Of a stretch of 64,000 bases of DNA, positions 10,148 through 21,300 are shown in pieces. Position numbers and translations under genes: made by a program. Under the pieces are notes generated by a model. That model did no database searches. It saw nothing but the letters and a program-made list of their open reading frames with translations, and had not been told where the DNA came from. Numbering within the stretch: the stretch's first letter is position 1; the number at the start of each line of letters is the position of its first letter. The DNA comes from Paralithodes platypus (lineage: Eukaryota > Arthropoda > Malacostraca > Decapoda > Lithodidae): the NCBI GenBank assembly GCA_032716605.1, contig CM064517.1:20927276-20991275 (forward strand). The letters are read 5' to 3'.

Positions 10148-10528
10148 AGTATCTATCTATTGCCCGACGCCGTGATCCCCGAAGGGATGGCCACGAACGA
10201 ACCGCCCCCATGCACCTCTGTCCCCAGTCAGTCGACGTCCCTCCCCCCAACCAGCACCGCCTTCGTTCATATACTTCCTCACTCCATCCTTCCACCTCTC
10301 TTTCGGTCTACCTCTCCCTCTCTGTCCACCTCTCCCTCTCTGTCCCTCCACCTCGCTCTCGTACACCCTCTTAGTCATTCTCTCGCTTTCCATATGTTCC
10401 ATATGGCCGAACCATCTCAAGTTGTTCCTTTTCACACTCTCCAGCACATCCACCTCCATACTACACCTCCTTACTTCCTCATTAGTCTGTCTATCCCTCC
10501 ATGTAACTCCGCACGCACTTCTTAAGTA
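10148..10528 (-). mobile_element. RTE-like LINE copy D, piece 1 of 3 (3' end)
   Basis: The 3' tail (ATCTATCTATTG on the plus strand), the 3' UTR and about 100 codons of the C-terminal RT region lie here on the minus strand. The sequence stops at CTTAAGTA (10521-10528), where a TA-flanked element begins, and resumes with TAATTCATTTCC at 31334. The intact copy B reads CTTAAGTAATTCATTTCC at 1212-1229, proving the join. The 3' UTR hairpin has decayed to CCCCGAAGGGA. A local duplication of CTCTGTCC(A/C)TC-type sequence near 10317-10345 adds a short repeat (QRGRGG) to the frame. Confidence 0.9.
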
Positions 10529-10544
10529 CCGTAAAACCGGGTCG

Positions 10545-10571
10545 CTTCGGACTTGGGTCGTAACTTCGGAC
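10545..10571. repeat. Left subterminal CTTCGGAC repeats of the TA-flanked element
   Basis: CTTCGGAC occurs at 10545-10552 and 10564-10571, and once more at 13128-13135. The opposite-orientation GTCCGAAG recurs at the right end. Repeated subterminal octamers are a common arrangement of transposase binding sites. That role is inferred here. Confidence 0.6.
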
Positions 10572-10823
10572 CGGCGATAATAAGTAATTAGCCATTGTCA
10601 TTATATAATGGAAACGCTTTTTATTTTTATTTTTTGTGGGGTCCGTTTAGAGAAATGGCAAAGGAAGAGCATGTAAAAGCCCTAGGGAACTGACATGAGT
10701 ATATGTACACAAACAAAATATTATACTGTACTGTATACAGTAAAAGTCCTGTAATCCGAATAGCAAGGGACCGGGCCTCGTTCCGATTACCGAAGTTTTC
10801 GGATTATTGGAATTTACCCCTAT

Positions 10824-11629
10824 ACTGCTGTTTGCGGATTATACAGTTCTGATGAGTGATAATGAATGGGAGTTGCAGGGTCTGGTAAATGAATTTGGAA
10901 CAGTGTGCGAAAAACGGAATTTGAAGGTAAATACGGGGAAGAGCAAGGTTATGGTCTTCGAAAGGGGTGAAGTCACAGAGTGTGAGGTGAAGCTGAATGG
11001 TCAGGCTATGGAGATCGTCAACTCTTTTAAGTATCTGGGCAGTGTGTTGAGTAAAGATGGGACTATGGATGAAGAGGTGCGGGAGAGGGTACAACAGGGG
11101 AAGAGGGTTGTAGGAACGCTAAAAGCAGTAACAAGAAATAGGGTGGTCAGTATGGAAGTGAAGAAGTCCTTGCATGACAGTGTGGTAATCCCGACACTGA
11201 CTTACGGAAGCGAAGCATGGACGTTGGTTGAGAGACTCAGACCAAGAGTGAGAGCAGTGGAAATGAATTACTTAAGGAGTGCGTGCGGAGTTACATGGAG
11301 GGATAGACAGACTAATGAGGAAGTAAGAAGGAGGTGTGGTGTGGAGGTAGATGTGCTGGAAAGTGTGAAAAGGAACAACTTGAGATGGTTCGGCCATATG
11401 GAACGTATGGAAAGTGAGAGAATGACTAAGAGGGTGTACGAGAGCGAGGTGGAGGGGGAGAGGTAGACCGAATATGAGGTGGAAGGATGGAGTGAGGAAC
11501 TACATGAACGAAGGCGGTGCTGGTTGGGGGGAGGGGCGTCGACTGACTGGGGACAGAGGTGCATGGGGGCGGTTCGTTCGTGGCCACCCCTTCGGGGATC
11601 GCGGCGTCAGGCAATAGATAGATAGATAG
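10824..11629 (+). mobile_element. RTE-like LINE copy E with 8-bp TSD
   Basis: ACCCCTAT at 10816-10823 and 11630-11637 brackets this plus-strand, 5'-truncated copy. It begins inside the RT just before the catalytic FADD block, where the motif reads FADYTVLMSD because GAT has become TAT. It continues with FKYLGSVLSKDG, TLTYGSEAWTL and LRWFGHMERM, then a 1-bp change near 11460 that closes the frame (EGER stop). It ends with the CCCCTTCGGGG hairpin and four ATAG units. The 5' junction shows 5-bp microhomology (CCTAT). Confidence 0.9.
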
Positions 11630-11711
11630 ACCCCTATGAACCTGCGTATTAATGGCCTGACAAAAACCTGAACACAGTATAGGCTGTGCATATGCACAAT
11701 ATAACGATATA

Positions 11712-12674
11712 CAGTAAACTTCCGTTAATCCGAAGGGCAGCGGACCGGCTCTCGTTCGGATTAGTGGATTTTTCGGATTATCGGACTTTACCCCTATGAA
11801 CCTGTGTATGACGAAAACATTGAGACATTAGGCCACCCAAATGACACAATGGTGCACACACACATATCATATGTTCATGAAATCACTTCAAAAGTTTACT
11901 ATTGTCATTGTAGCCTATTACCTACTTCAAAACATTCAGATTAATGGTCAAAGGAATCTGCTGATATAAACGTCTTCTTCTTCCGTCTACTAGCGAGTTT
12001 GTCTTGCTCTTGAAGATCAGATGTGGTTCGGGAAGTAATGCCTTAACAACGGCACTTCCCTGAGAGGTTCTTGTAATTTTCCTTTTGTGATTTTCCTTTT
12101 GTGACGTGCTCTGTTATATTATATTGTATTGAAAGCACCCTGGTCTTGTTGTCTTGAAAGCACCCTTGGGATGCTCCGATCACTGAACTATAAATAGTAG
12201 CGTATCGGAACATCCAAAGGTGCGTTTTCAAGCTCAAGACTAATACGTCCAAAGGTGCGTTTTCAAGCTCAAGACTGAATGCGCTTGCAGAAAATGCGGT
12301 GCAAGCCAGTAGCGCATCGGAGCGTCCCAAGGATGCGTTCAAGAGCAAAACAAACTCTCTAGCAGACGATGTGGAAGAAGAAGACGAAGGTGTTTACGAT
12401 TATATCAGTAGCTTCCTTTGACCATTAATCTGAATGTTTTGAAGTAGATAATAGGCTACAATGACAATGGTAAACTTTTAAAGTGAATTCATGAACATAT
12501 GATATGTGTGTGCTCCATTATGTGTCATTTGAGTGGCCTAATGCCTCAAAAAGGGGACTTTGGGACTTCTTGAAATTCGGACCATCGGGTGAATTCGGAT
12601 TTGGCCTCAAATTGAAAAATTCGGACTATTGGGAGATTCGAATCATCGGTCGTCGGATTAACGGACTTTTACTG
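11712..12674. mobile_element. Tigger/pogo-like palindromic MITE, inner copy, 963 bp
   Basis: TA duplications at 11710-11711 and 12675-12676 flank ends CAGTAAACTTCCGTTAATCC and, as complement of the right end, CAGTAAAAGTCCGTTAATCC. The element is close to a long inverted repeat: the arms share AACATTCAGATTAATGG, GTCATTGTAGCCTA and the GAAGAAGAAG tract in opposite orientation. A second hairpin near the centre is built around GCACCCTTGGGATGCTCCGAT. The 102-codon minus-strand frame (12043-12348) is a by-product of the palindrome and resembles nothing I know. A copy about 98% similar by eye lies at 34142-35095. Confidence 0.85.
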
Positions 12675-12913
12675 TATATCCAATATGACACATAATGGTA
12701 AACTTTTAAAGTGATTTCATGAACATATGATATGTGTGTGTACCATTATGTGTTATTTGGGTGGGTTTTGGGTGGCCTAATGCCTCAAAAAGGGGACTTT
12801 AGGACGTTTTGAAATTCGGACTATCGGGTGAATTCGGATTTGGCCTCATTTTTAAAAATTCGGACTATTGGGAGATTCCAATTATCGGTCGTCGGATTAT
12901 TGGACTTTTACTG

Positions 12914-13197
12914 TATATGACGAAAATTTGTACATTTTTCGCTACCCTGCCAAACTTCTATCACCCTGAAGAAATTTTTTTGTATGAATGATGTTGTGAC
13001 TGATATAATTTTGTAGTAAAATTACCAGAGACAACATCCAACAAAGGAAATTTGTTACACTTGTATAACGCTATAGCTAGAACACTATCATTTAACCTAT
13101 TGTGTTTTCCACAGACAAAAATGGTAACTTCGGACATGGAACAAACAAATCGTTTATTATTTGCCCTATGAAAATAATTCATAATACTTGTCCATCA
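12914..13197. other. Body of the TA-flanked element, no gene
   Basis: AT-rich sequence between the Tigger-like MITE and the TTAA MITE. It contains one CTTCGGAC octamer (13128-13135). The 73-codon minus-strand frame has no recognisable similarity. Confidence 0.5.
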
Positions 13198-13201
13198 TTA
13201 A

Positions 13202-13682
13202 CCCTTCCTACCCGGGCTGCCTGTTAGAAGGACGGTCGCCCGTACCCGGGCGAAATGGCCGAAAAACGTCTAGGCCTAGGCTACCGTATTTTTGTTTATT
13301 TTAACTGCTAGAAATTTCCCACGCATCCCTAAACATAGTGCGGTTTCCAAACTGTAAACTGGCGTTGAGTAGAGCTCTCTAAGTCAACTGGTTCAGTTGT
13401 GATGACGATTTTAGTGGAGTGCATTTTCAGGCGATGTTAGCAATACGACGATCTTTTCACTAATGAAACTAAGACATACAGACGTATAATAACAAACGAG
13501 TCTTCTCCTTCTTGTTTTCGGAGGTGTGGTGACGAAGCGACCGACTTTGTTTACATTCGTCCAACGCACGGCGTTCGGATCAAGCTTGCAAGGCTTGCAA
13601 GCTTACTGTCTGTCATAAGGACGCCCGGGTACCTGCCCTTCTGCAGCGGTGTCCTTCCACAAGGACGCCCGGGTAGGAAGGG
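13202..13682. mobile_element. TTAA-flanked MITE family 1, copy 1 (481 bp)
   Basis: TTAA at 13198-13201 and 13683-13686 flanks near-perfect inverted ends, CCCTTCCTACCCGGGC on both strands. The interior holds GAAAAACGTCTAGGCCTAGGC, ACTGGTTCAGTTGTGATGACGA and a TTTTCGGAGGTG tract. These are shared with the copies at 36078, 51932, 53073 and 55541. There is no transposase frame. TTAA target use and CCC termini indicate mobilisation by a piggyBac-type transposase. Confidence 0.87.
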
Positions 13683-13686
13683 TTAA

Positions 13687-13939
13687 AATGGTGGTTAAAG
13701 ATCAAATAATCAATCTCTGAGTCCAAAAACCCATAAAAATATGATAATATGCTAACCGATTTATGTATTTAGGATAATTCTGGATATATAATATATATAA
13801 ATTAGGAGAGGCATATATCTTGTCCCAAAAAATTATTATTTGCCGTATGAAACACCAACACATACGTTATACCTGTACCTATAAAAATGCTCAAATTCAT
13901 AAAAATGTATATGCAGTGATAGAGTATACATACCTATAT
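13687..13939. other. Body of the TA-flanked element, no gene
   Basis: AT-rich sequence between the MITE and DIRS1. It ends with the AT dinucleotide (13938-13939) at which DIRS1 is joined. No coding potential is seen. Confidence 0.5.
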
Positions 13940-14235
13940 TTATTAGTGGCCCCTCCATCATTGACGATTATGCCTATTACATAAGGCACCCTCTTCAAAC
14001 ACTCATCCGCCGTAGTTTGAATCTACCACGCAGAGCATAAAAAATTGAGGAGCCTTCATCATGAGCGCACGCAACCTCACTCATGGTTCAGTCATTATGA
14101 AATTGGTTTCTCACTACGAAAAAACAAATAAAAAAGCAAAAGAAAATAAGAATAACTATTCATAAGCTTTCCATATAATCGTGGATGTACTTGTGTGGAT
14201 CTTTGACCAGACGCTGACTCAGGCGTCATTCTTCC
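13940..14235 (+). repeat. DIRS1 left inverted terminal repeat
   Basis: The terminus TTATTAGTGGCCCC and about 295 bp inward are repeated in inverse orientation at 30396-30741 (shared blocks: CATTGACGATTATGCC, CCGTAGTTTGAATCTACC, GAGGAGCCTTCATCATGAGC, GTGGATGTACTTGTG). The right repeat carries about 40 bp of extra outer sequence, a known asymmetry of DIRS repeats. Confidence 0.9.
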
Positions 14236-15900
14236 TTCTCTGCTCTGCGCTCAACCTACCCGGACGTGCCTCCCCACGCTCCGCTGGTTCCGCATTTGCT
14301 GCGTCCCTAGTGAGTTTTTTCTCATTTGTTTACTCCGGGATGTATCGAGTAAGGTTAGGATATGCGTAGCAGGAGTGTCCTGGGCGGGTTGCCCGCAGTG
14401 CAGTGTATTTTGGGTCGTGTGTTTGGGACATCTATTTCGGGTGTACCCTCGTGGTCCCGTGGTAGACGCTTGAAACGTTTTCGCGGTTAGCTAGCTTTGT
14501 GATGTAGGTGGCTTTCACTACGCGTTATTAAGCTTCTTCTTATCTTTCTGATGAGGTAGCTTTTTCTTTCTCTGACGTTCCCAGCGTATTTTTCTTCACT
14601 TAGTGAAGTTTTTTCTGGGTCCCGAGTCAGTTCTTCCCTTTGCCGGGAATTTTGTGCTACATTGGTGTGTTGACGGTGGTTCCTGTTGTGATATAATTCA
14701 GTGCTTTTTGTTTTTATTACGACATGATTACATTTTATTTCCGTCTGCTTAAGCCTAGCCAGCCTCTCGTAGCTTTGCCACATGTACAAGTGTTATTGAT
14801 TTATGTTATAAATATGTACTACTGTGTCATGTGTGTCCTGGTTTAGTTGTGTATTGGCTAATTCCACGGACTATTTGTGTGTCCTGGATTAGTTGTGTAT
14901 TGGCTATTTCCACGGTCTATTTGTATGTCCTGGCTTAGTTGTGCTTTGGCTAATTCCACGGGTCTATTTGGTGCGTTCAGATTGAATCTGAGCGGGGTGG
15001 GTTGCAATTTCCGGCGGGTTTTCTCGGTTACACTGTGAAAACCCGGCTGGTTGCCGAGTTTTAATCACGCGTGGTTAAAATAGGCTTGTTTCCCCCGGCG
15101 AGTGGTGGCTTGAGGCTCTCCAGGACTGCGTCTCTGTGGTGGAGCCTGTGTTCAGGCTTACTGTGTTTCCCGGCGGGATGGCTTTACCCATTTAACTAAG
15201 TGTTCATGCGGACACTTGTTGAGTATAGTTTTTCCCGGTTTTGCAAAGCCAGTAAAACTAGGCTGTTTGTTGATTGGTCTTTCCTCCCCGGCGATCTTTT
15301 GCAAAGAAGTGGGGATAGGAACAATTGGGGTTAACGTTATAAACTTAAATTCACACCCGGCGGTTGCACCTTGGGAGGGTGGGATTAACGGATTTGCAAT
15401 TCAGTATAGTTGACCAGACAATTGAGGGATACGTTAAAGTATCGCCGCCTTCGACATACGGCGATCTAGGACGCTTCGGGAGAAGTCAGATCTAGCATTT
15501 AAGACAAGCTTCCCAGTTTTTGATCTACGAGATAATACGGGGGCCGGCGTCTTTTTGTGGGTTTCCAGTAGAACTTAACAAACACCACTGGGAAGACTGC
15601 GTCATTTATAAAAGCCATGCTGGTCTTTATATCATGTCAGAGGATATTCGTAAATCTTTTGGACAGGTTAAGATATTCTGAAATGTTTACTTATGAACCT
15701 CCCGCGTAGCGAGCTGTAATAGTTGTGTATTACGTCTCGTTACCCGGCGGGTTATTTAACACTTGTGTTCGAACATGTTGGTGTAGCCTTATGAGCATTA
15801 ATTCCTGGAAATTTTCTTTTTTCCAGGGCGGAGTTCCGGCTGGTCTATAGAGAACCTGGAATAAACCCGGGGGTGGGTTAGTTTTCCACCAGTCTCTGTC
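14236..15900 (+). other. DIRS1 5' untranslated region with tandem repeats
   Basis: No gene lies here. Three copies of a unit of about 55 bp built on GTCCTGG(T/A/C)TTAGTTGTG and GGCTAATTCCACGG stand at roughly 14835-14970. A CCGGCGG motif recurs about every 60-100 bp (near 15020, 15096, 15171, 15288, 15356, 15548 and 15743). The matching DIRS2 region (44461-46136) keeps CCGGCGG copies but has a different tandem arrangement. The function is unknown. Binding or packaging signals are possible. Confidence 0.6.
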
Positions 15901-17193
15901 ATGCCTGCCCTAGACCCTGTTTTTGCTTTGTGTGTTTCACCCTCCTGTTCAGGTATCCATATCTTTGCACACACTCTTTGCATTAGATGTGTTAAATGTT
16001 TAGATCGCTCAAGGGGTTTGTGGGTGACGCAGAACTGTACCTTCTGTACTCAATTGAGTAATAAAGTATTGCGAGACAATGATAGACCCGCGGCGGTCGC
16101 TTTGCGGGAGGTCAGGCAGCTGTTGTCCACTTATGCTACCACAGTGGCTCATAAAGCCCTTCAATGTGATAACGTAATTCTTTGGGATAAATTACTTATT
16201 GAGCACAACGTAATTCTTTGGGATAAATTACTTATTGAGCACCCCCCTATTAAACGTACCTCTAGAGTAATTGTACGAAAGTCGGCAGAGACTGGGCAGG
16301 GTACAGCACTTACTCCAGCCCCCGGCACATCTAAGAGACCTCGTGAACCTATGCCCCCGGTGACAGCCTCCACGTCACGGGTGCGGTCCAGGTCCAGGTC
16401 GCCCCTCAGACAACAGCCGCTTAGTCACTCTTCTTCACCGGCGAAGAAGAAGAGCAAAGAGGAGAAGTCCAAGATCAGTTGTAGTGATAGATCTGGGAAG
16501 TCCAAGAGCAGTTCTAGTGATAGATCTAAGTCACACCGAAGCCACAAATCTTCCAGGAAAGATTCTCATGAACGAAAGGCCTCCCGGCGTTCGCCGGAGC
16601 CTCGTGCCTCACTTTCTGCCTCTACTCCCGACATATCTAGTGTCCAATCTGATGGGGCGGGAGTGGAGTCAGAGACTGTGGTGGGGGTATTACCGGCAGA
16701 CAGGTTACCAATAGATATTATAAACTTAGAATTAGAGAGTTCTGTGGGCAGTGATCGCCCTCTAGAAGAGTCTAGTGGGGGCTCAGTGGTTGATGGGGTA
16801 ACTGACTCCCAAGGGAGTTCAGGCCAAGGCCTGGGTGTGTGGCGGTATTCCCAACCATGGAATGAAGGCCCACGTCTGGTTCAGGAGACACAGGTAATGG
16901 CGGACGTCCGCCGGGACGCTGCGATCCCATCATCCATTCCAGACTTAACATGGCAACACGACGGGATCCCGGCTTCGGCGGAATCCTCTCATGATGGGCC
17001 AGATGACAAGGATGAGGTGTCTATAATCTCTGACATGGAGGTGCAGGAGTCGGGTTCAGTTTTAGACGACTCACAGGATAGGAATGATTCACCTCTTAGT
17101 TCTTCATCTGCTAAATTTGTCACGGCGGAGGAAATAGATGGTTTATTAGCTACTGCTCTAACGAAAAAAATTGGCCAGCAGCCGGAGACTCCT
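15901..17193 (+). pseudogene. DIRS1 gag-like ORF1, N-terminal part
   Basis: The frame starts at an ATG that aligns with a start in DIRS2 (44460). Residues 11-49 hold a Cys/His cluster (C11, C16, H20, H24, C27, C30, C33, C46, C49) that could bind zinc and is conserved in DIRS2. A Ser/Arg-rich stretch follows (SRSRSRSPLRQQ, KSHRSHKSSRKD, RRSPEPR), typical of nucleic-acid-binding gag proteins. In-frame duplications are present: 33 bp encoding an extra NVILWDKLLIEH at about 16190-16245, and a 30-bp SSDRS repeat at about 16473-16530. LINE1 interrupts the frame after PETP. It resumes at 21551. Confidence 0.8.
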
Positions 17194-17453
17194 CCGCCGA
17201 CCTCCGAGCTGTCAACACCTCGCAGCTGCTCCCCGATAATGAGTTACCTTGTGTGAAGTTGATAGGAGTGTCTAAGTGTTGTCCCGGAAATTTATATGTG
17301 CATTTCAATAAGTAATTAGGTGTTTTATGAGCAATTCAGATTTAATTGGATATTCCAAGTAATTGAAAATATGGATTAAGTAAAACAGTTCCTGGAGTGA
17401 GATGGGATAGTGGGGCGATTGTTGTTTTTAGGCTGGCAGACGACCACCTCGCG

Positions 17454-18360
17454 ATGGCGGGAAGGCGTGAAAGCCTAGCTGGGGATGAGGAGGATTATGA
17501 ATTTGAAGGCTTTATCACCGAGGACAAGGATGATCAGTTGGCAAGTATGAAAAAACAATTAATGGGTCTTGTGAGATGGAGGGGAGTGATGGAAAATTGG
17601 AGGAAGGAGTTAGGGGCTAAAGTAGAAGTTTTGTCCGATATGTGTGGCATTACTAGCGGGGTGGATAGGCCTAGGCCAGTAAGTGACAGCCTAGAGGCAG
17701 TGATGGCCAGAGTAGACGAGTTAGCGTCGGAAAATGTGGCACTCAAGGCTCAGCTTAAGGAATATGAGGGCCACCTGAGTGAGGAAGTAAAAGGAATTAG
17801 TGAGGTAAAAAATGAGTGGACAAGGGTAGAGAGTGCCACGATGGTAGCCCTTGAAGAAATTGTGAAGGAGCAGAAGGAAGAGAGAGAGAAAGGAAAAGAA
17901 AGAGTTTGAAAAAAATGTAGTGCAAGTTTTAAAGAAGAAAGAGAAGGTAGTGAGAGAGACAATAGATAGAGGTAAGTGTGTAGTAATCTTTGGAGATGTG
18001 GAAGAGCACCTGGCAGATATGAAGGTAAGAAAGGAAAGGGATGTTGTGAAAGTCAAGGGGATACTGGATTACTTAGACGAGGGTTATGGATGGGTAAAAG
18101 AACTGGAGGAGGTGAGAAGGTTAGGAATATATAAGAAGGGCGAGATGAGACCACTAAGAGTGGAACTAAAGTTTAGATCAACAGCAGAAGCAGTAGCCAA
18201 TGTGAGCTGGAAATTAAATTCGACAGAGCTGAATCATATAAGGGTAAAAAAGGACCTAAGTGTAGAAGAACGAGAACAGTTAAGGGAACTCCAAGCTAAG
18301 GCTGATGAAGAGAATGGAAAGTTGTCTGAAGAGCAAAAGAAGAATTTTTTTGGAGAATAA
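17454..18360 (+). pseudogene. LINE1 ORF1 coiled-coil protein, single frameshift
   Basis: The ATG at 17454 begins MAGRRESLAGDEEDYEFEG. The first frame ends in a stop at 17907 right after a purine-rich KEEREKGKERV tail, while the next frame is open across that point and continues FEKNVVQVLKKKEKVV to 18360. The whole product would be about 300 residues, rich in Lys/Glu heptad-like stretches (coiled coil), followed by a domain with FGDVEEHLADMKVRKERD and PLRVELKFRS. LINE ORF1 proteins usually bind RNA. No zinc knuckle or clear RRM is visible. Either a 1-nt indel or programmed frameshifting would explain the structure; the former is simpler. Confidence 0.6.
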
Positions 18361-21300
18361 GGGAAGGGCAAGTAAGGAAGTGGTACATCAGGAGCCACCA
18401 AGAACCGAAAGTAAGAGGAGTGATAGGGAAAGAGACAGAGAGACAAGTACGAAGTCAAAGCAAGGAGACGGAGCGAGAGATAATGCAGGGAGCAGGGGAC
18501 CGGAGAGAGAGCCAGGATGTGGTGGAGAGGGTGGAACAGAGGGAGAGAGAGGGGGGAGGAGAATAGAATTAGTGGGGGAGGTGGAACTGGGTCAGGGAAG
18601 GGATGGAGGAGGAGGAGGTGAACCTGGTAGGAGGCAGAGAGGGAAGAGAAACAAGGAGGTGGATTCAAATATACTGTGCTACTTCACTAATATAGATGGA
18701 ATAAACAGTAAAAAGGTAGAGTTAGATAATATATTAAGAAAAGATCAACCACAGATAGTCTGTTTGACAGAGACAAAGCTGAACCAGGACTTTGACAGCA
18801 ACATAGTGTTTAGTGAAGGATATAATATATGGAGAAATGATAGAAAGGGTAAAAGGGGAGGTGGAGTGGCAGTATTAGTTAAGAACCCTATGACAGCAAA
18901 GCACGTGGAGTTAAATAATGACAAGGCAGAAATAATGGCAATTGAACTCCATGATATAGAAGGAAAAAAGCTAGACATAGCAGTAGCTTACATGCCACCA
19001 AAGACCAGAGCATGGAGGGAGTTGGAGTTTGAGGAGATGGTAGAGGATATGATTCAGTCGTTGAGAAGATTGCTTTTAAGGAAGAATCGATTGATCTTGG
19101 TAGGAGATTTCAACTGTAGTGAGGTTGATTGGGAATCGGGAGATGCAGGGCCAAATCAGAGATCTTGGGGAAGTCGGCTAGTGGAGTTGGTTACGGAAAA
19201 TGTACTTACACAACATGTGAAGGAAAATACAAGAATGAGGGGTAATAACGAACCTTCTAAACTCGATCTGATTTTTACAAAAGATCCTCACGAAATTAGT
19301 GATATAAACTATCTATGTCCTGTAGGTAAAAGTGATCACCTATTACTAAAATGGAAGTTGACCTCGAGTAATGCCAATAGATTAGACAATAGCTACATAA
19401 ATGACAGATTAAATTATAGTAAAGCTGATTATGTATCCTTGAAAAGATATTTAGAGGGAGTAGATTGGGATCTTATTTTGAAGGAACGGGACGTACAAGG
19501 TAAATATAGTAGATTCCTCGAAATTTATAGAGTAGGAACCAATATGTTTGTCCCAAGATATAAAACTGGAAATTTTACTAAGCAGAAAGATTGGTTTAAT
19601 TTGAAATGCAAAAGAGCTTTGGGTAGGCGTGATGCAGCTTGGGCTAGATTAAGAAGAAGGAACACTGAGAGTAATCGGAATAAATATAAACAGGAGAGGA
19701 ATAGATATGTTAACATAATTAGGCAAGTTAAAATGAACTATGAGAAGAACATAGTAAATAAATGTGAAAGTGACCCTAGATTATTTTATAAATATATAAA
19801 CAGTAAGTTGAAGGTAAAGAAACAAATTACTAAATTAAGAGTTGATGCTAGGACGTATGAAAATGTATCGGACATGTGTGAGGTAATGAATAACAAATTG
19901 GGGTCAGTTTTTACTAGAGAGGAAGGTTTTGACGAACCACAGGCGGGAGTACTGGAGAGTGGTCTTAGTAAGATTGAAATAACTAGAGATGAGCTGTTAT
20001 CTGCGATGAGAGGACTTGAAGTAAGGAAAGCTATGGGACCGGATGAAGTGTCTGCCTGGGTTTTAAAGGAGTGTGCAGAGCAATTAGTGGAGCCAGTGAG
20101 GGACATAATTCAAGCTTCCTTAGATAAAGGACAGGTTCCTGTTGAATGGAAAAGAGCTAATATCATTCCGATATACAAGAATGGAAACCCTGAGGACCCT
20201 CTAAACTATAGACCAGTTTCACTTACTAGTATTGTATGCAAGATTTGTGAAAAGCTAATTAGGAAGAGATGGATGAAAATGTTGGAGAGAAAGAAAATAA
20301 TAACCCCAAAGCAATTTGGATTCAGAGAAGGGACATCTTGTGTTACCAGTTTGCTATGTTATTACAGTAGGGTGATAGATGTACTCCAAGAAAGAGGCGG
20401 ATGGGTGGACTGCGTCTACTTAGACCTTTCCAAAGCATTCGATAAGGTACCACATAAGAGATTGTTATCTAAGCTTGAGACGCTAGGATGTGTCAGGGGG
20501 AGTTTGCTGAAATGGATGGAGAGCTATTTAACAGATAGGGAAATGAGGACCAACATTAGAGGAACTTACTCATCGTGGCGGAAAGTTGAGAGTGGTGTGC
20601 CGCAGGGATCTGTGTTGGCACCTCTCATGTTCCTTATGTACGTGAATGACCTGCCGATAGGCATAAACTCTTACATGTCAATGTTTGCAGATGACGTAAA
20701 AATTATGAGACAAATAACAAATAAAAGTAGTTGTGAGGAGCTGCAAAGGGATTTAGATAAAATATACGAATGGAGCACCAAGTGGAAAATGAAATTTAAT
20801 ATAAGTAAATGTCATGTGTTAAATATGGGAAGAAGTGTGAATAGACCAAATTGGGAGTACAGGATGGGAGATAATAAAATTAGCAAGGCCGAAAAAGAAA
20901 AAGATTTAGGGTTGATTATACAAGATAATTTGTCGCCAGAGAAACATATTAACAAGCTCTTTAGCGGAATGTATGCAATGGCCGGGAATATGAAAGTTGC
21001 TCTGAACTATTTGGATGAGACCATGGTAGCGAAAATTATGAAGAGTATGATTAGACCAAGATTGGAGTATGCAGCAGTGGTGTGGTCCCCGCATCTAAAG
21101 AAGCATATTCACAAGTTAGAAAGAATCCAGAGAGCAGTCACTAGATTGGTTCCAAGTCTCAGAGAACTGCCATATGAAGGGAGGCTAGACAAATTAAATC
21201 TACCGAGTCTAAAAGAGAGGAGAGAGAGGGGAGACATGATAATGATGTACAAATGTACCCGGGGGCTGGAGAGGCTGGATAGGGAGGATATATTAATTAT

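Larger units (their letters stand above)
10738..12913. mobile_element. Tigger/pogo-like MITE, outer copy, with two nested insertions
   Basis: TA duplications (10736-10737, 12914-12915) enclose ends that begin CAGTAAAAGTCC, followed by TAATCCGA, on both strands. CAGT termini with TA targets are typical of pogo/Tigger elements. A LINE (10824-11629) and a closely related Tigger-like MITE (11712-12674) are inserted inside. Once these are removed, about 400 bp of non-coding sequence remain, including CGGACTATCGGGTGAATTCGG-type subterminal sequence. There is no transposase. Confidence 0.8.

Noticed and set aside
12043..12348. 102-codon minus-strand frame inside the Tigger-like MITE (also 34476-34766)
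   Set aside because: It spans the palindrome centre, resembles no transposase, and its shared presence is explained by the two MITE copies being near-identical.
18234..18668. Minus-strand 144-codon Leu/Pro/Ser frame
   Set aside because: Antisense of the purine-rich ORF1/ORF2 junction of LINE1.
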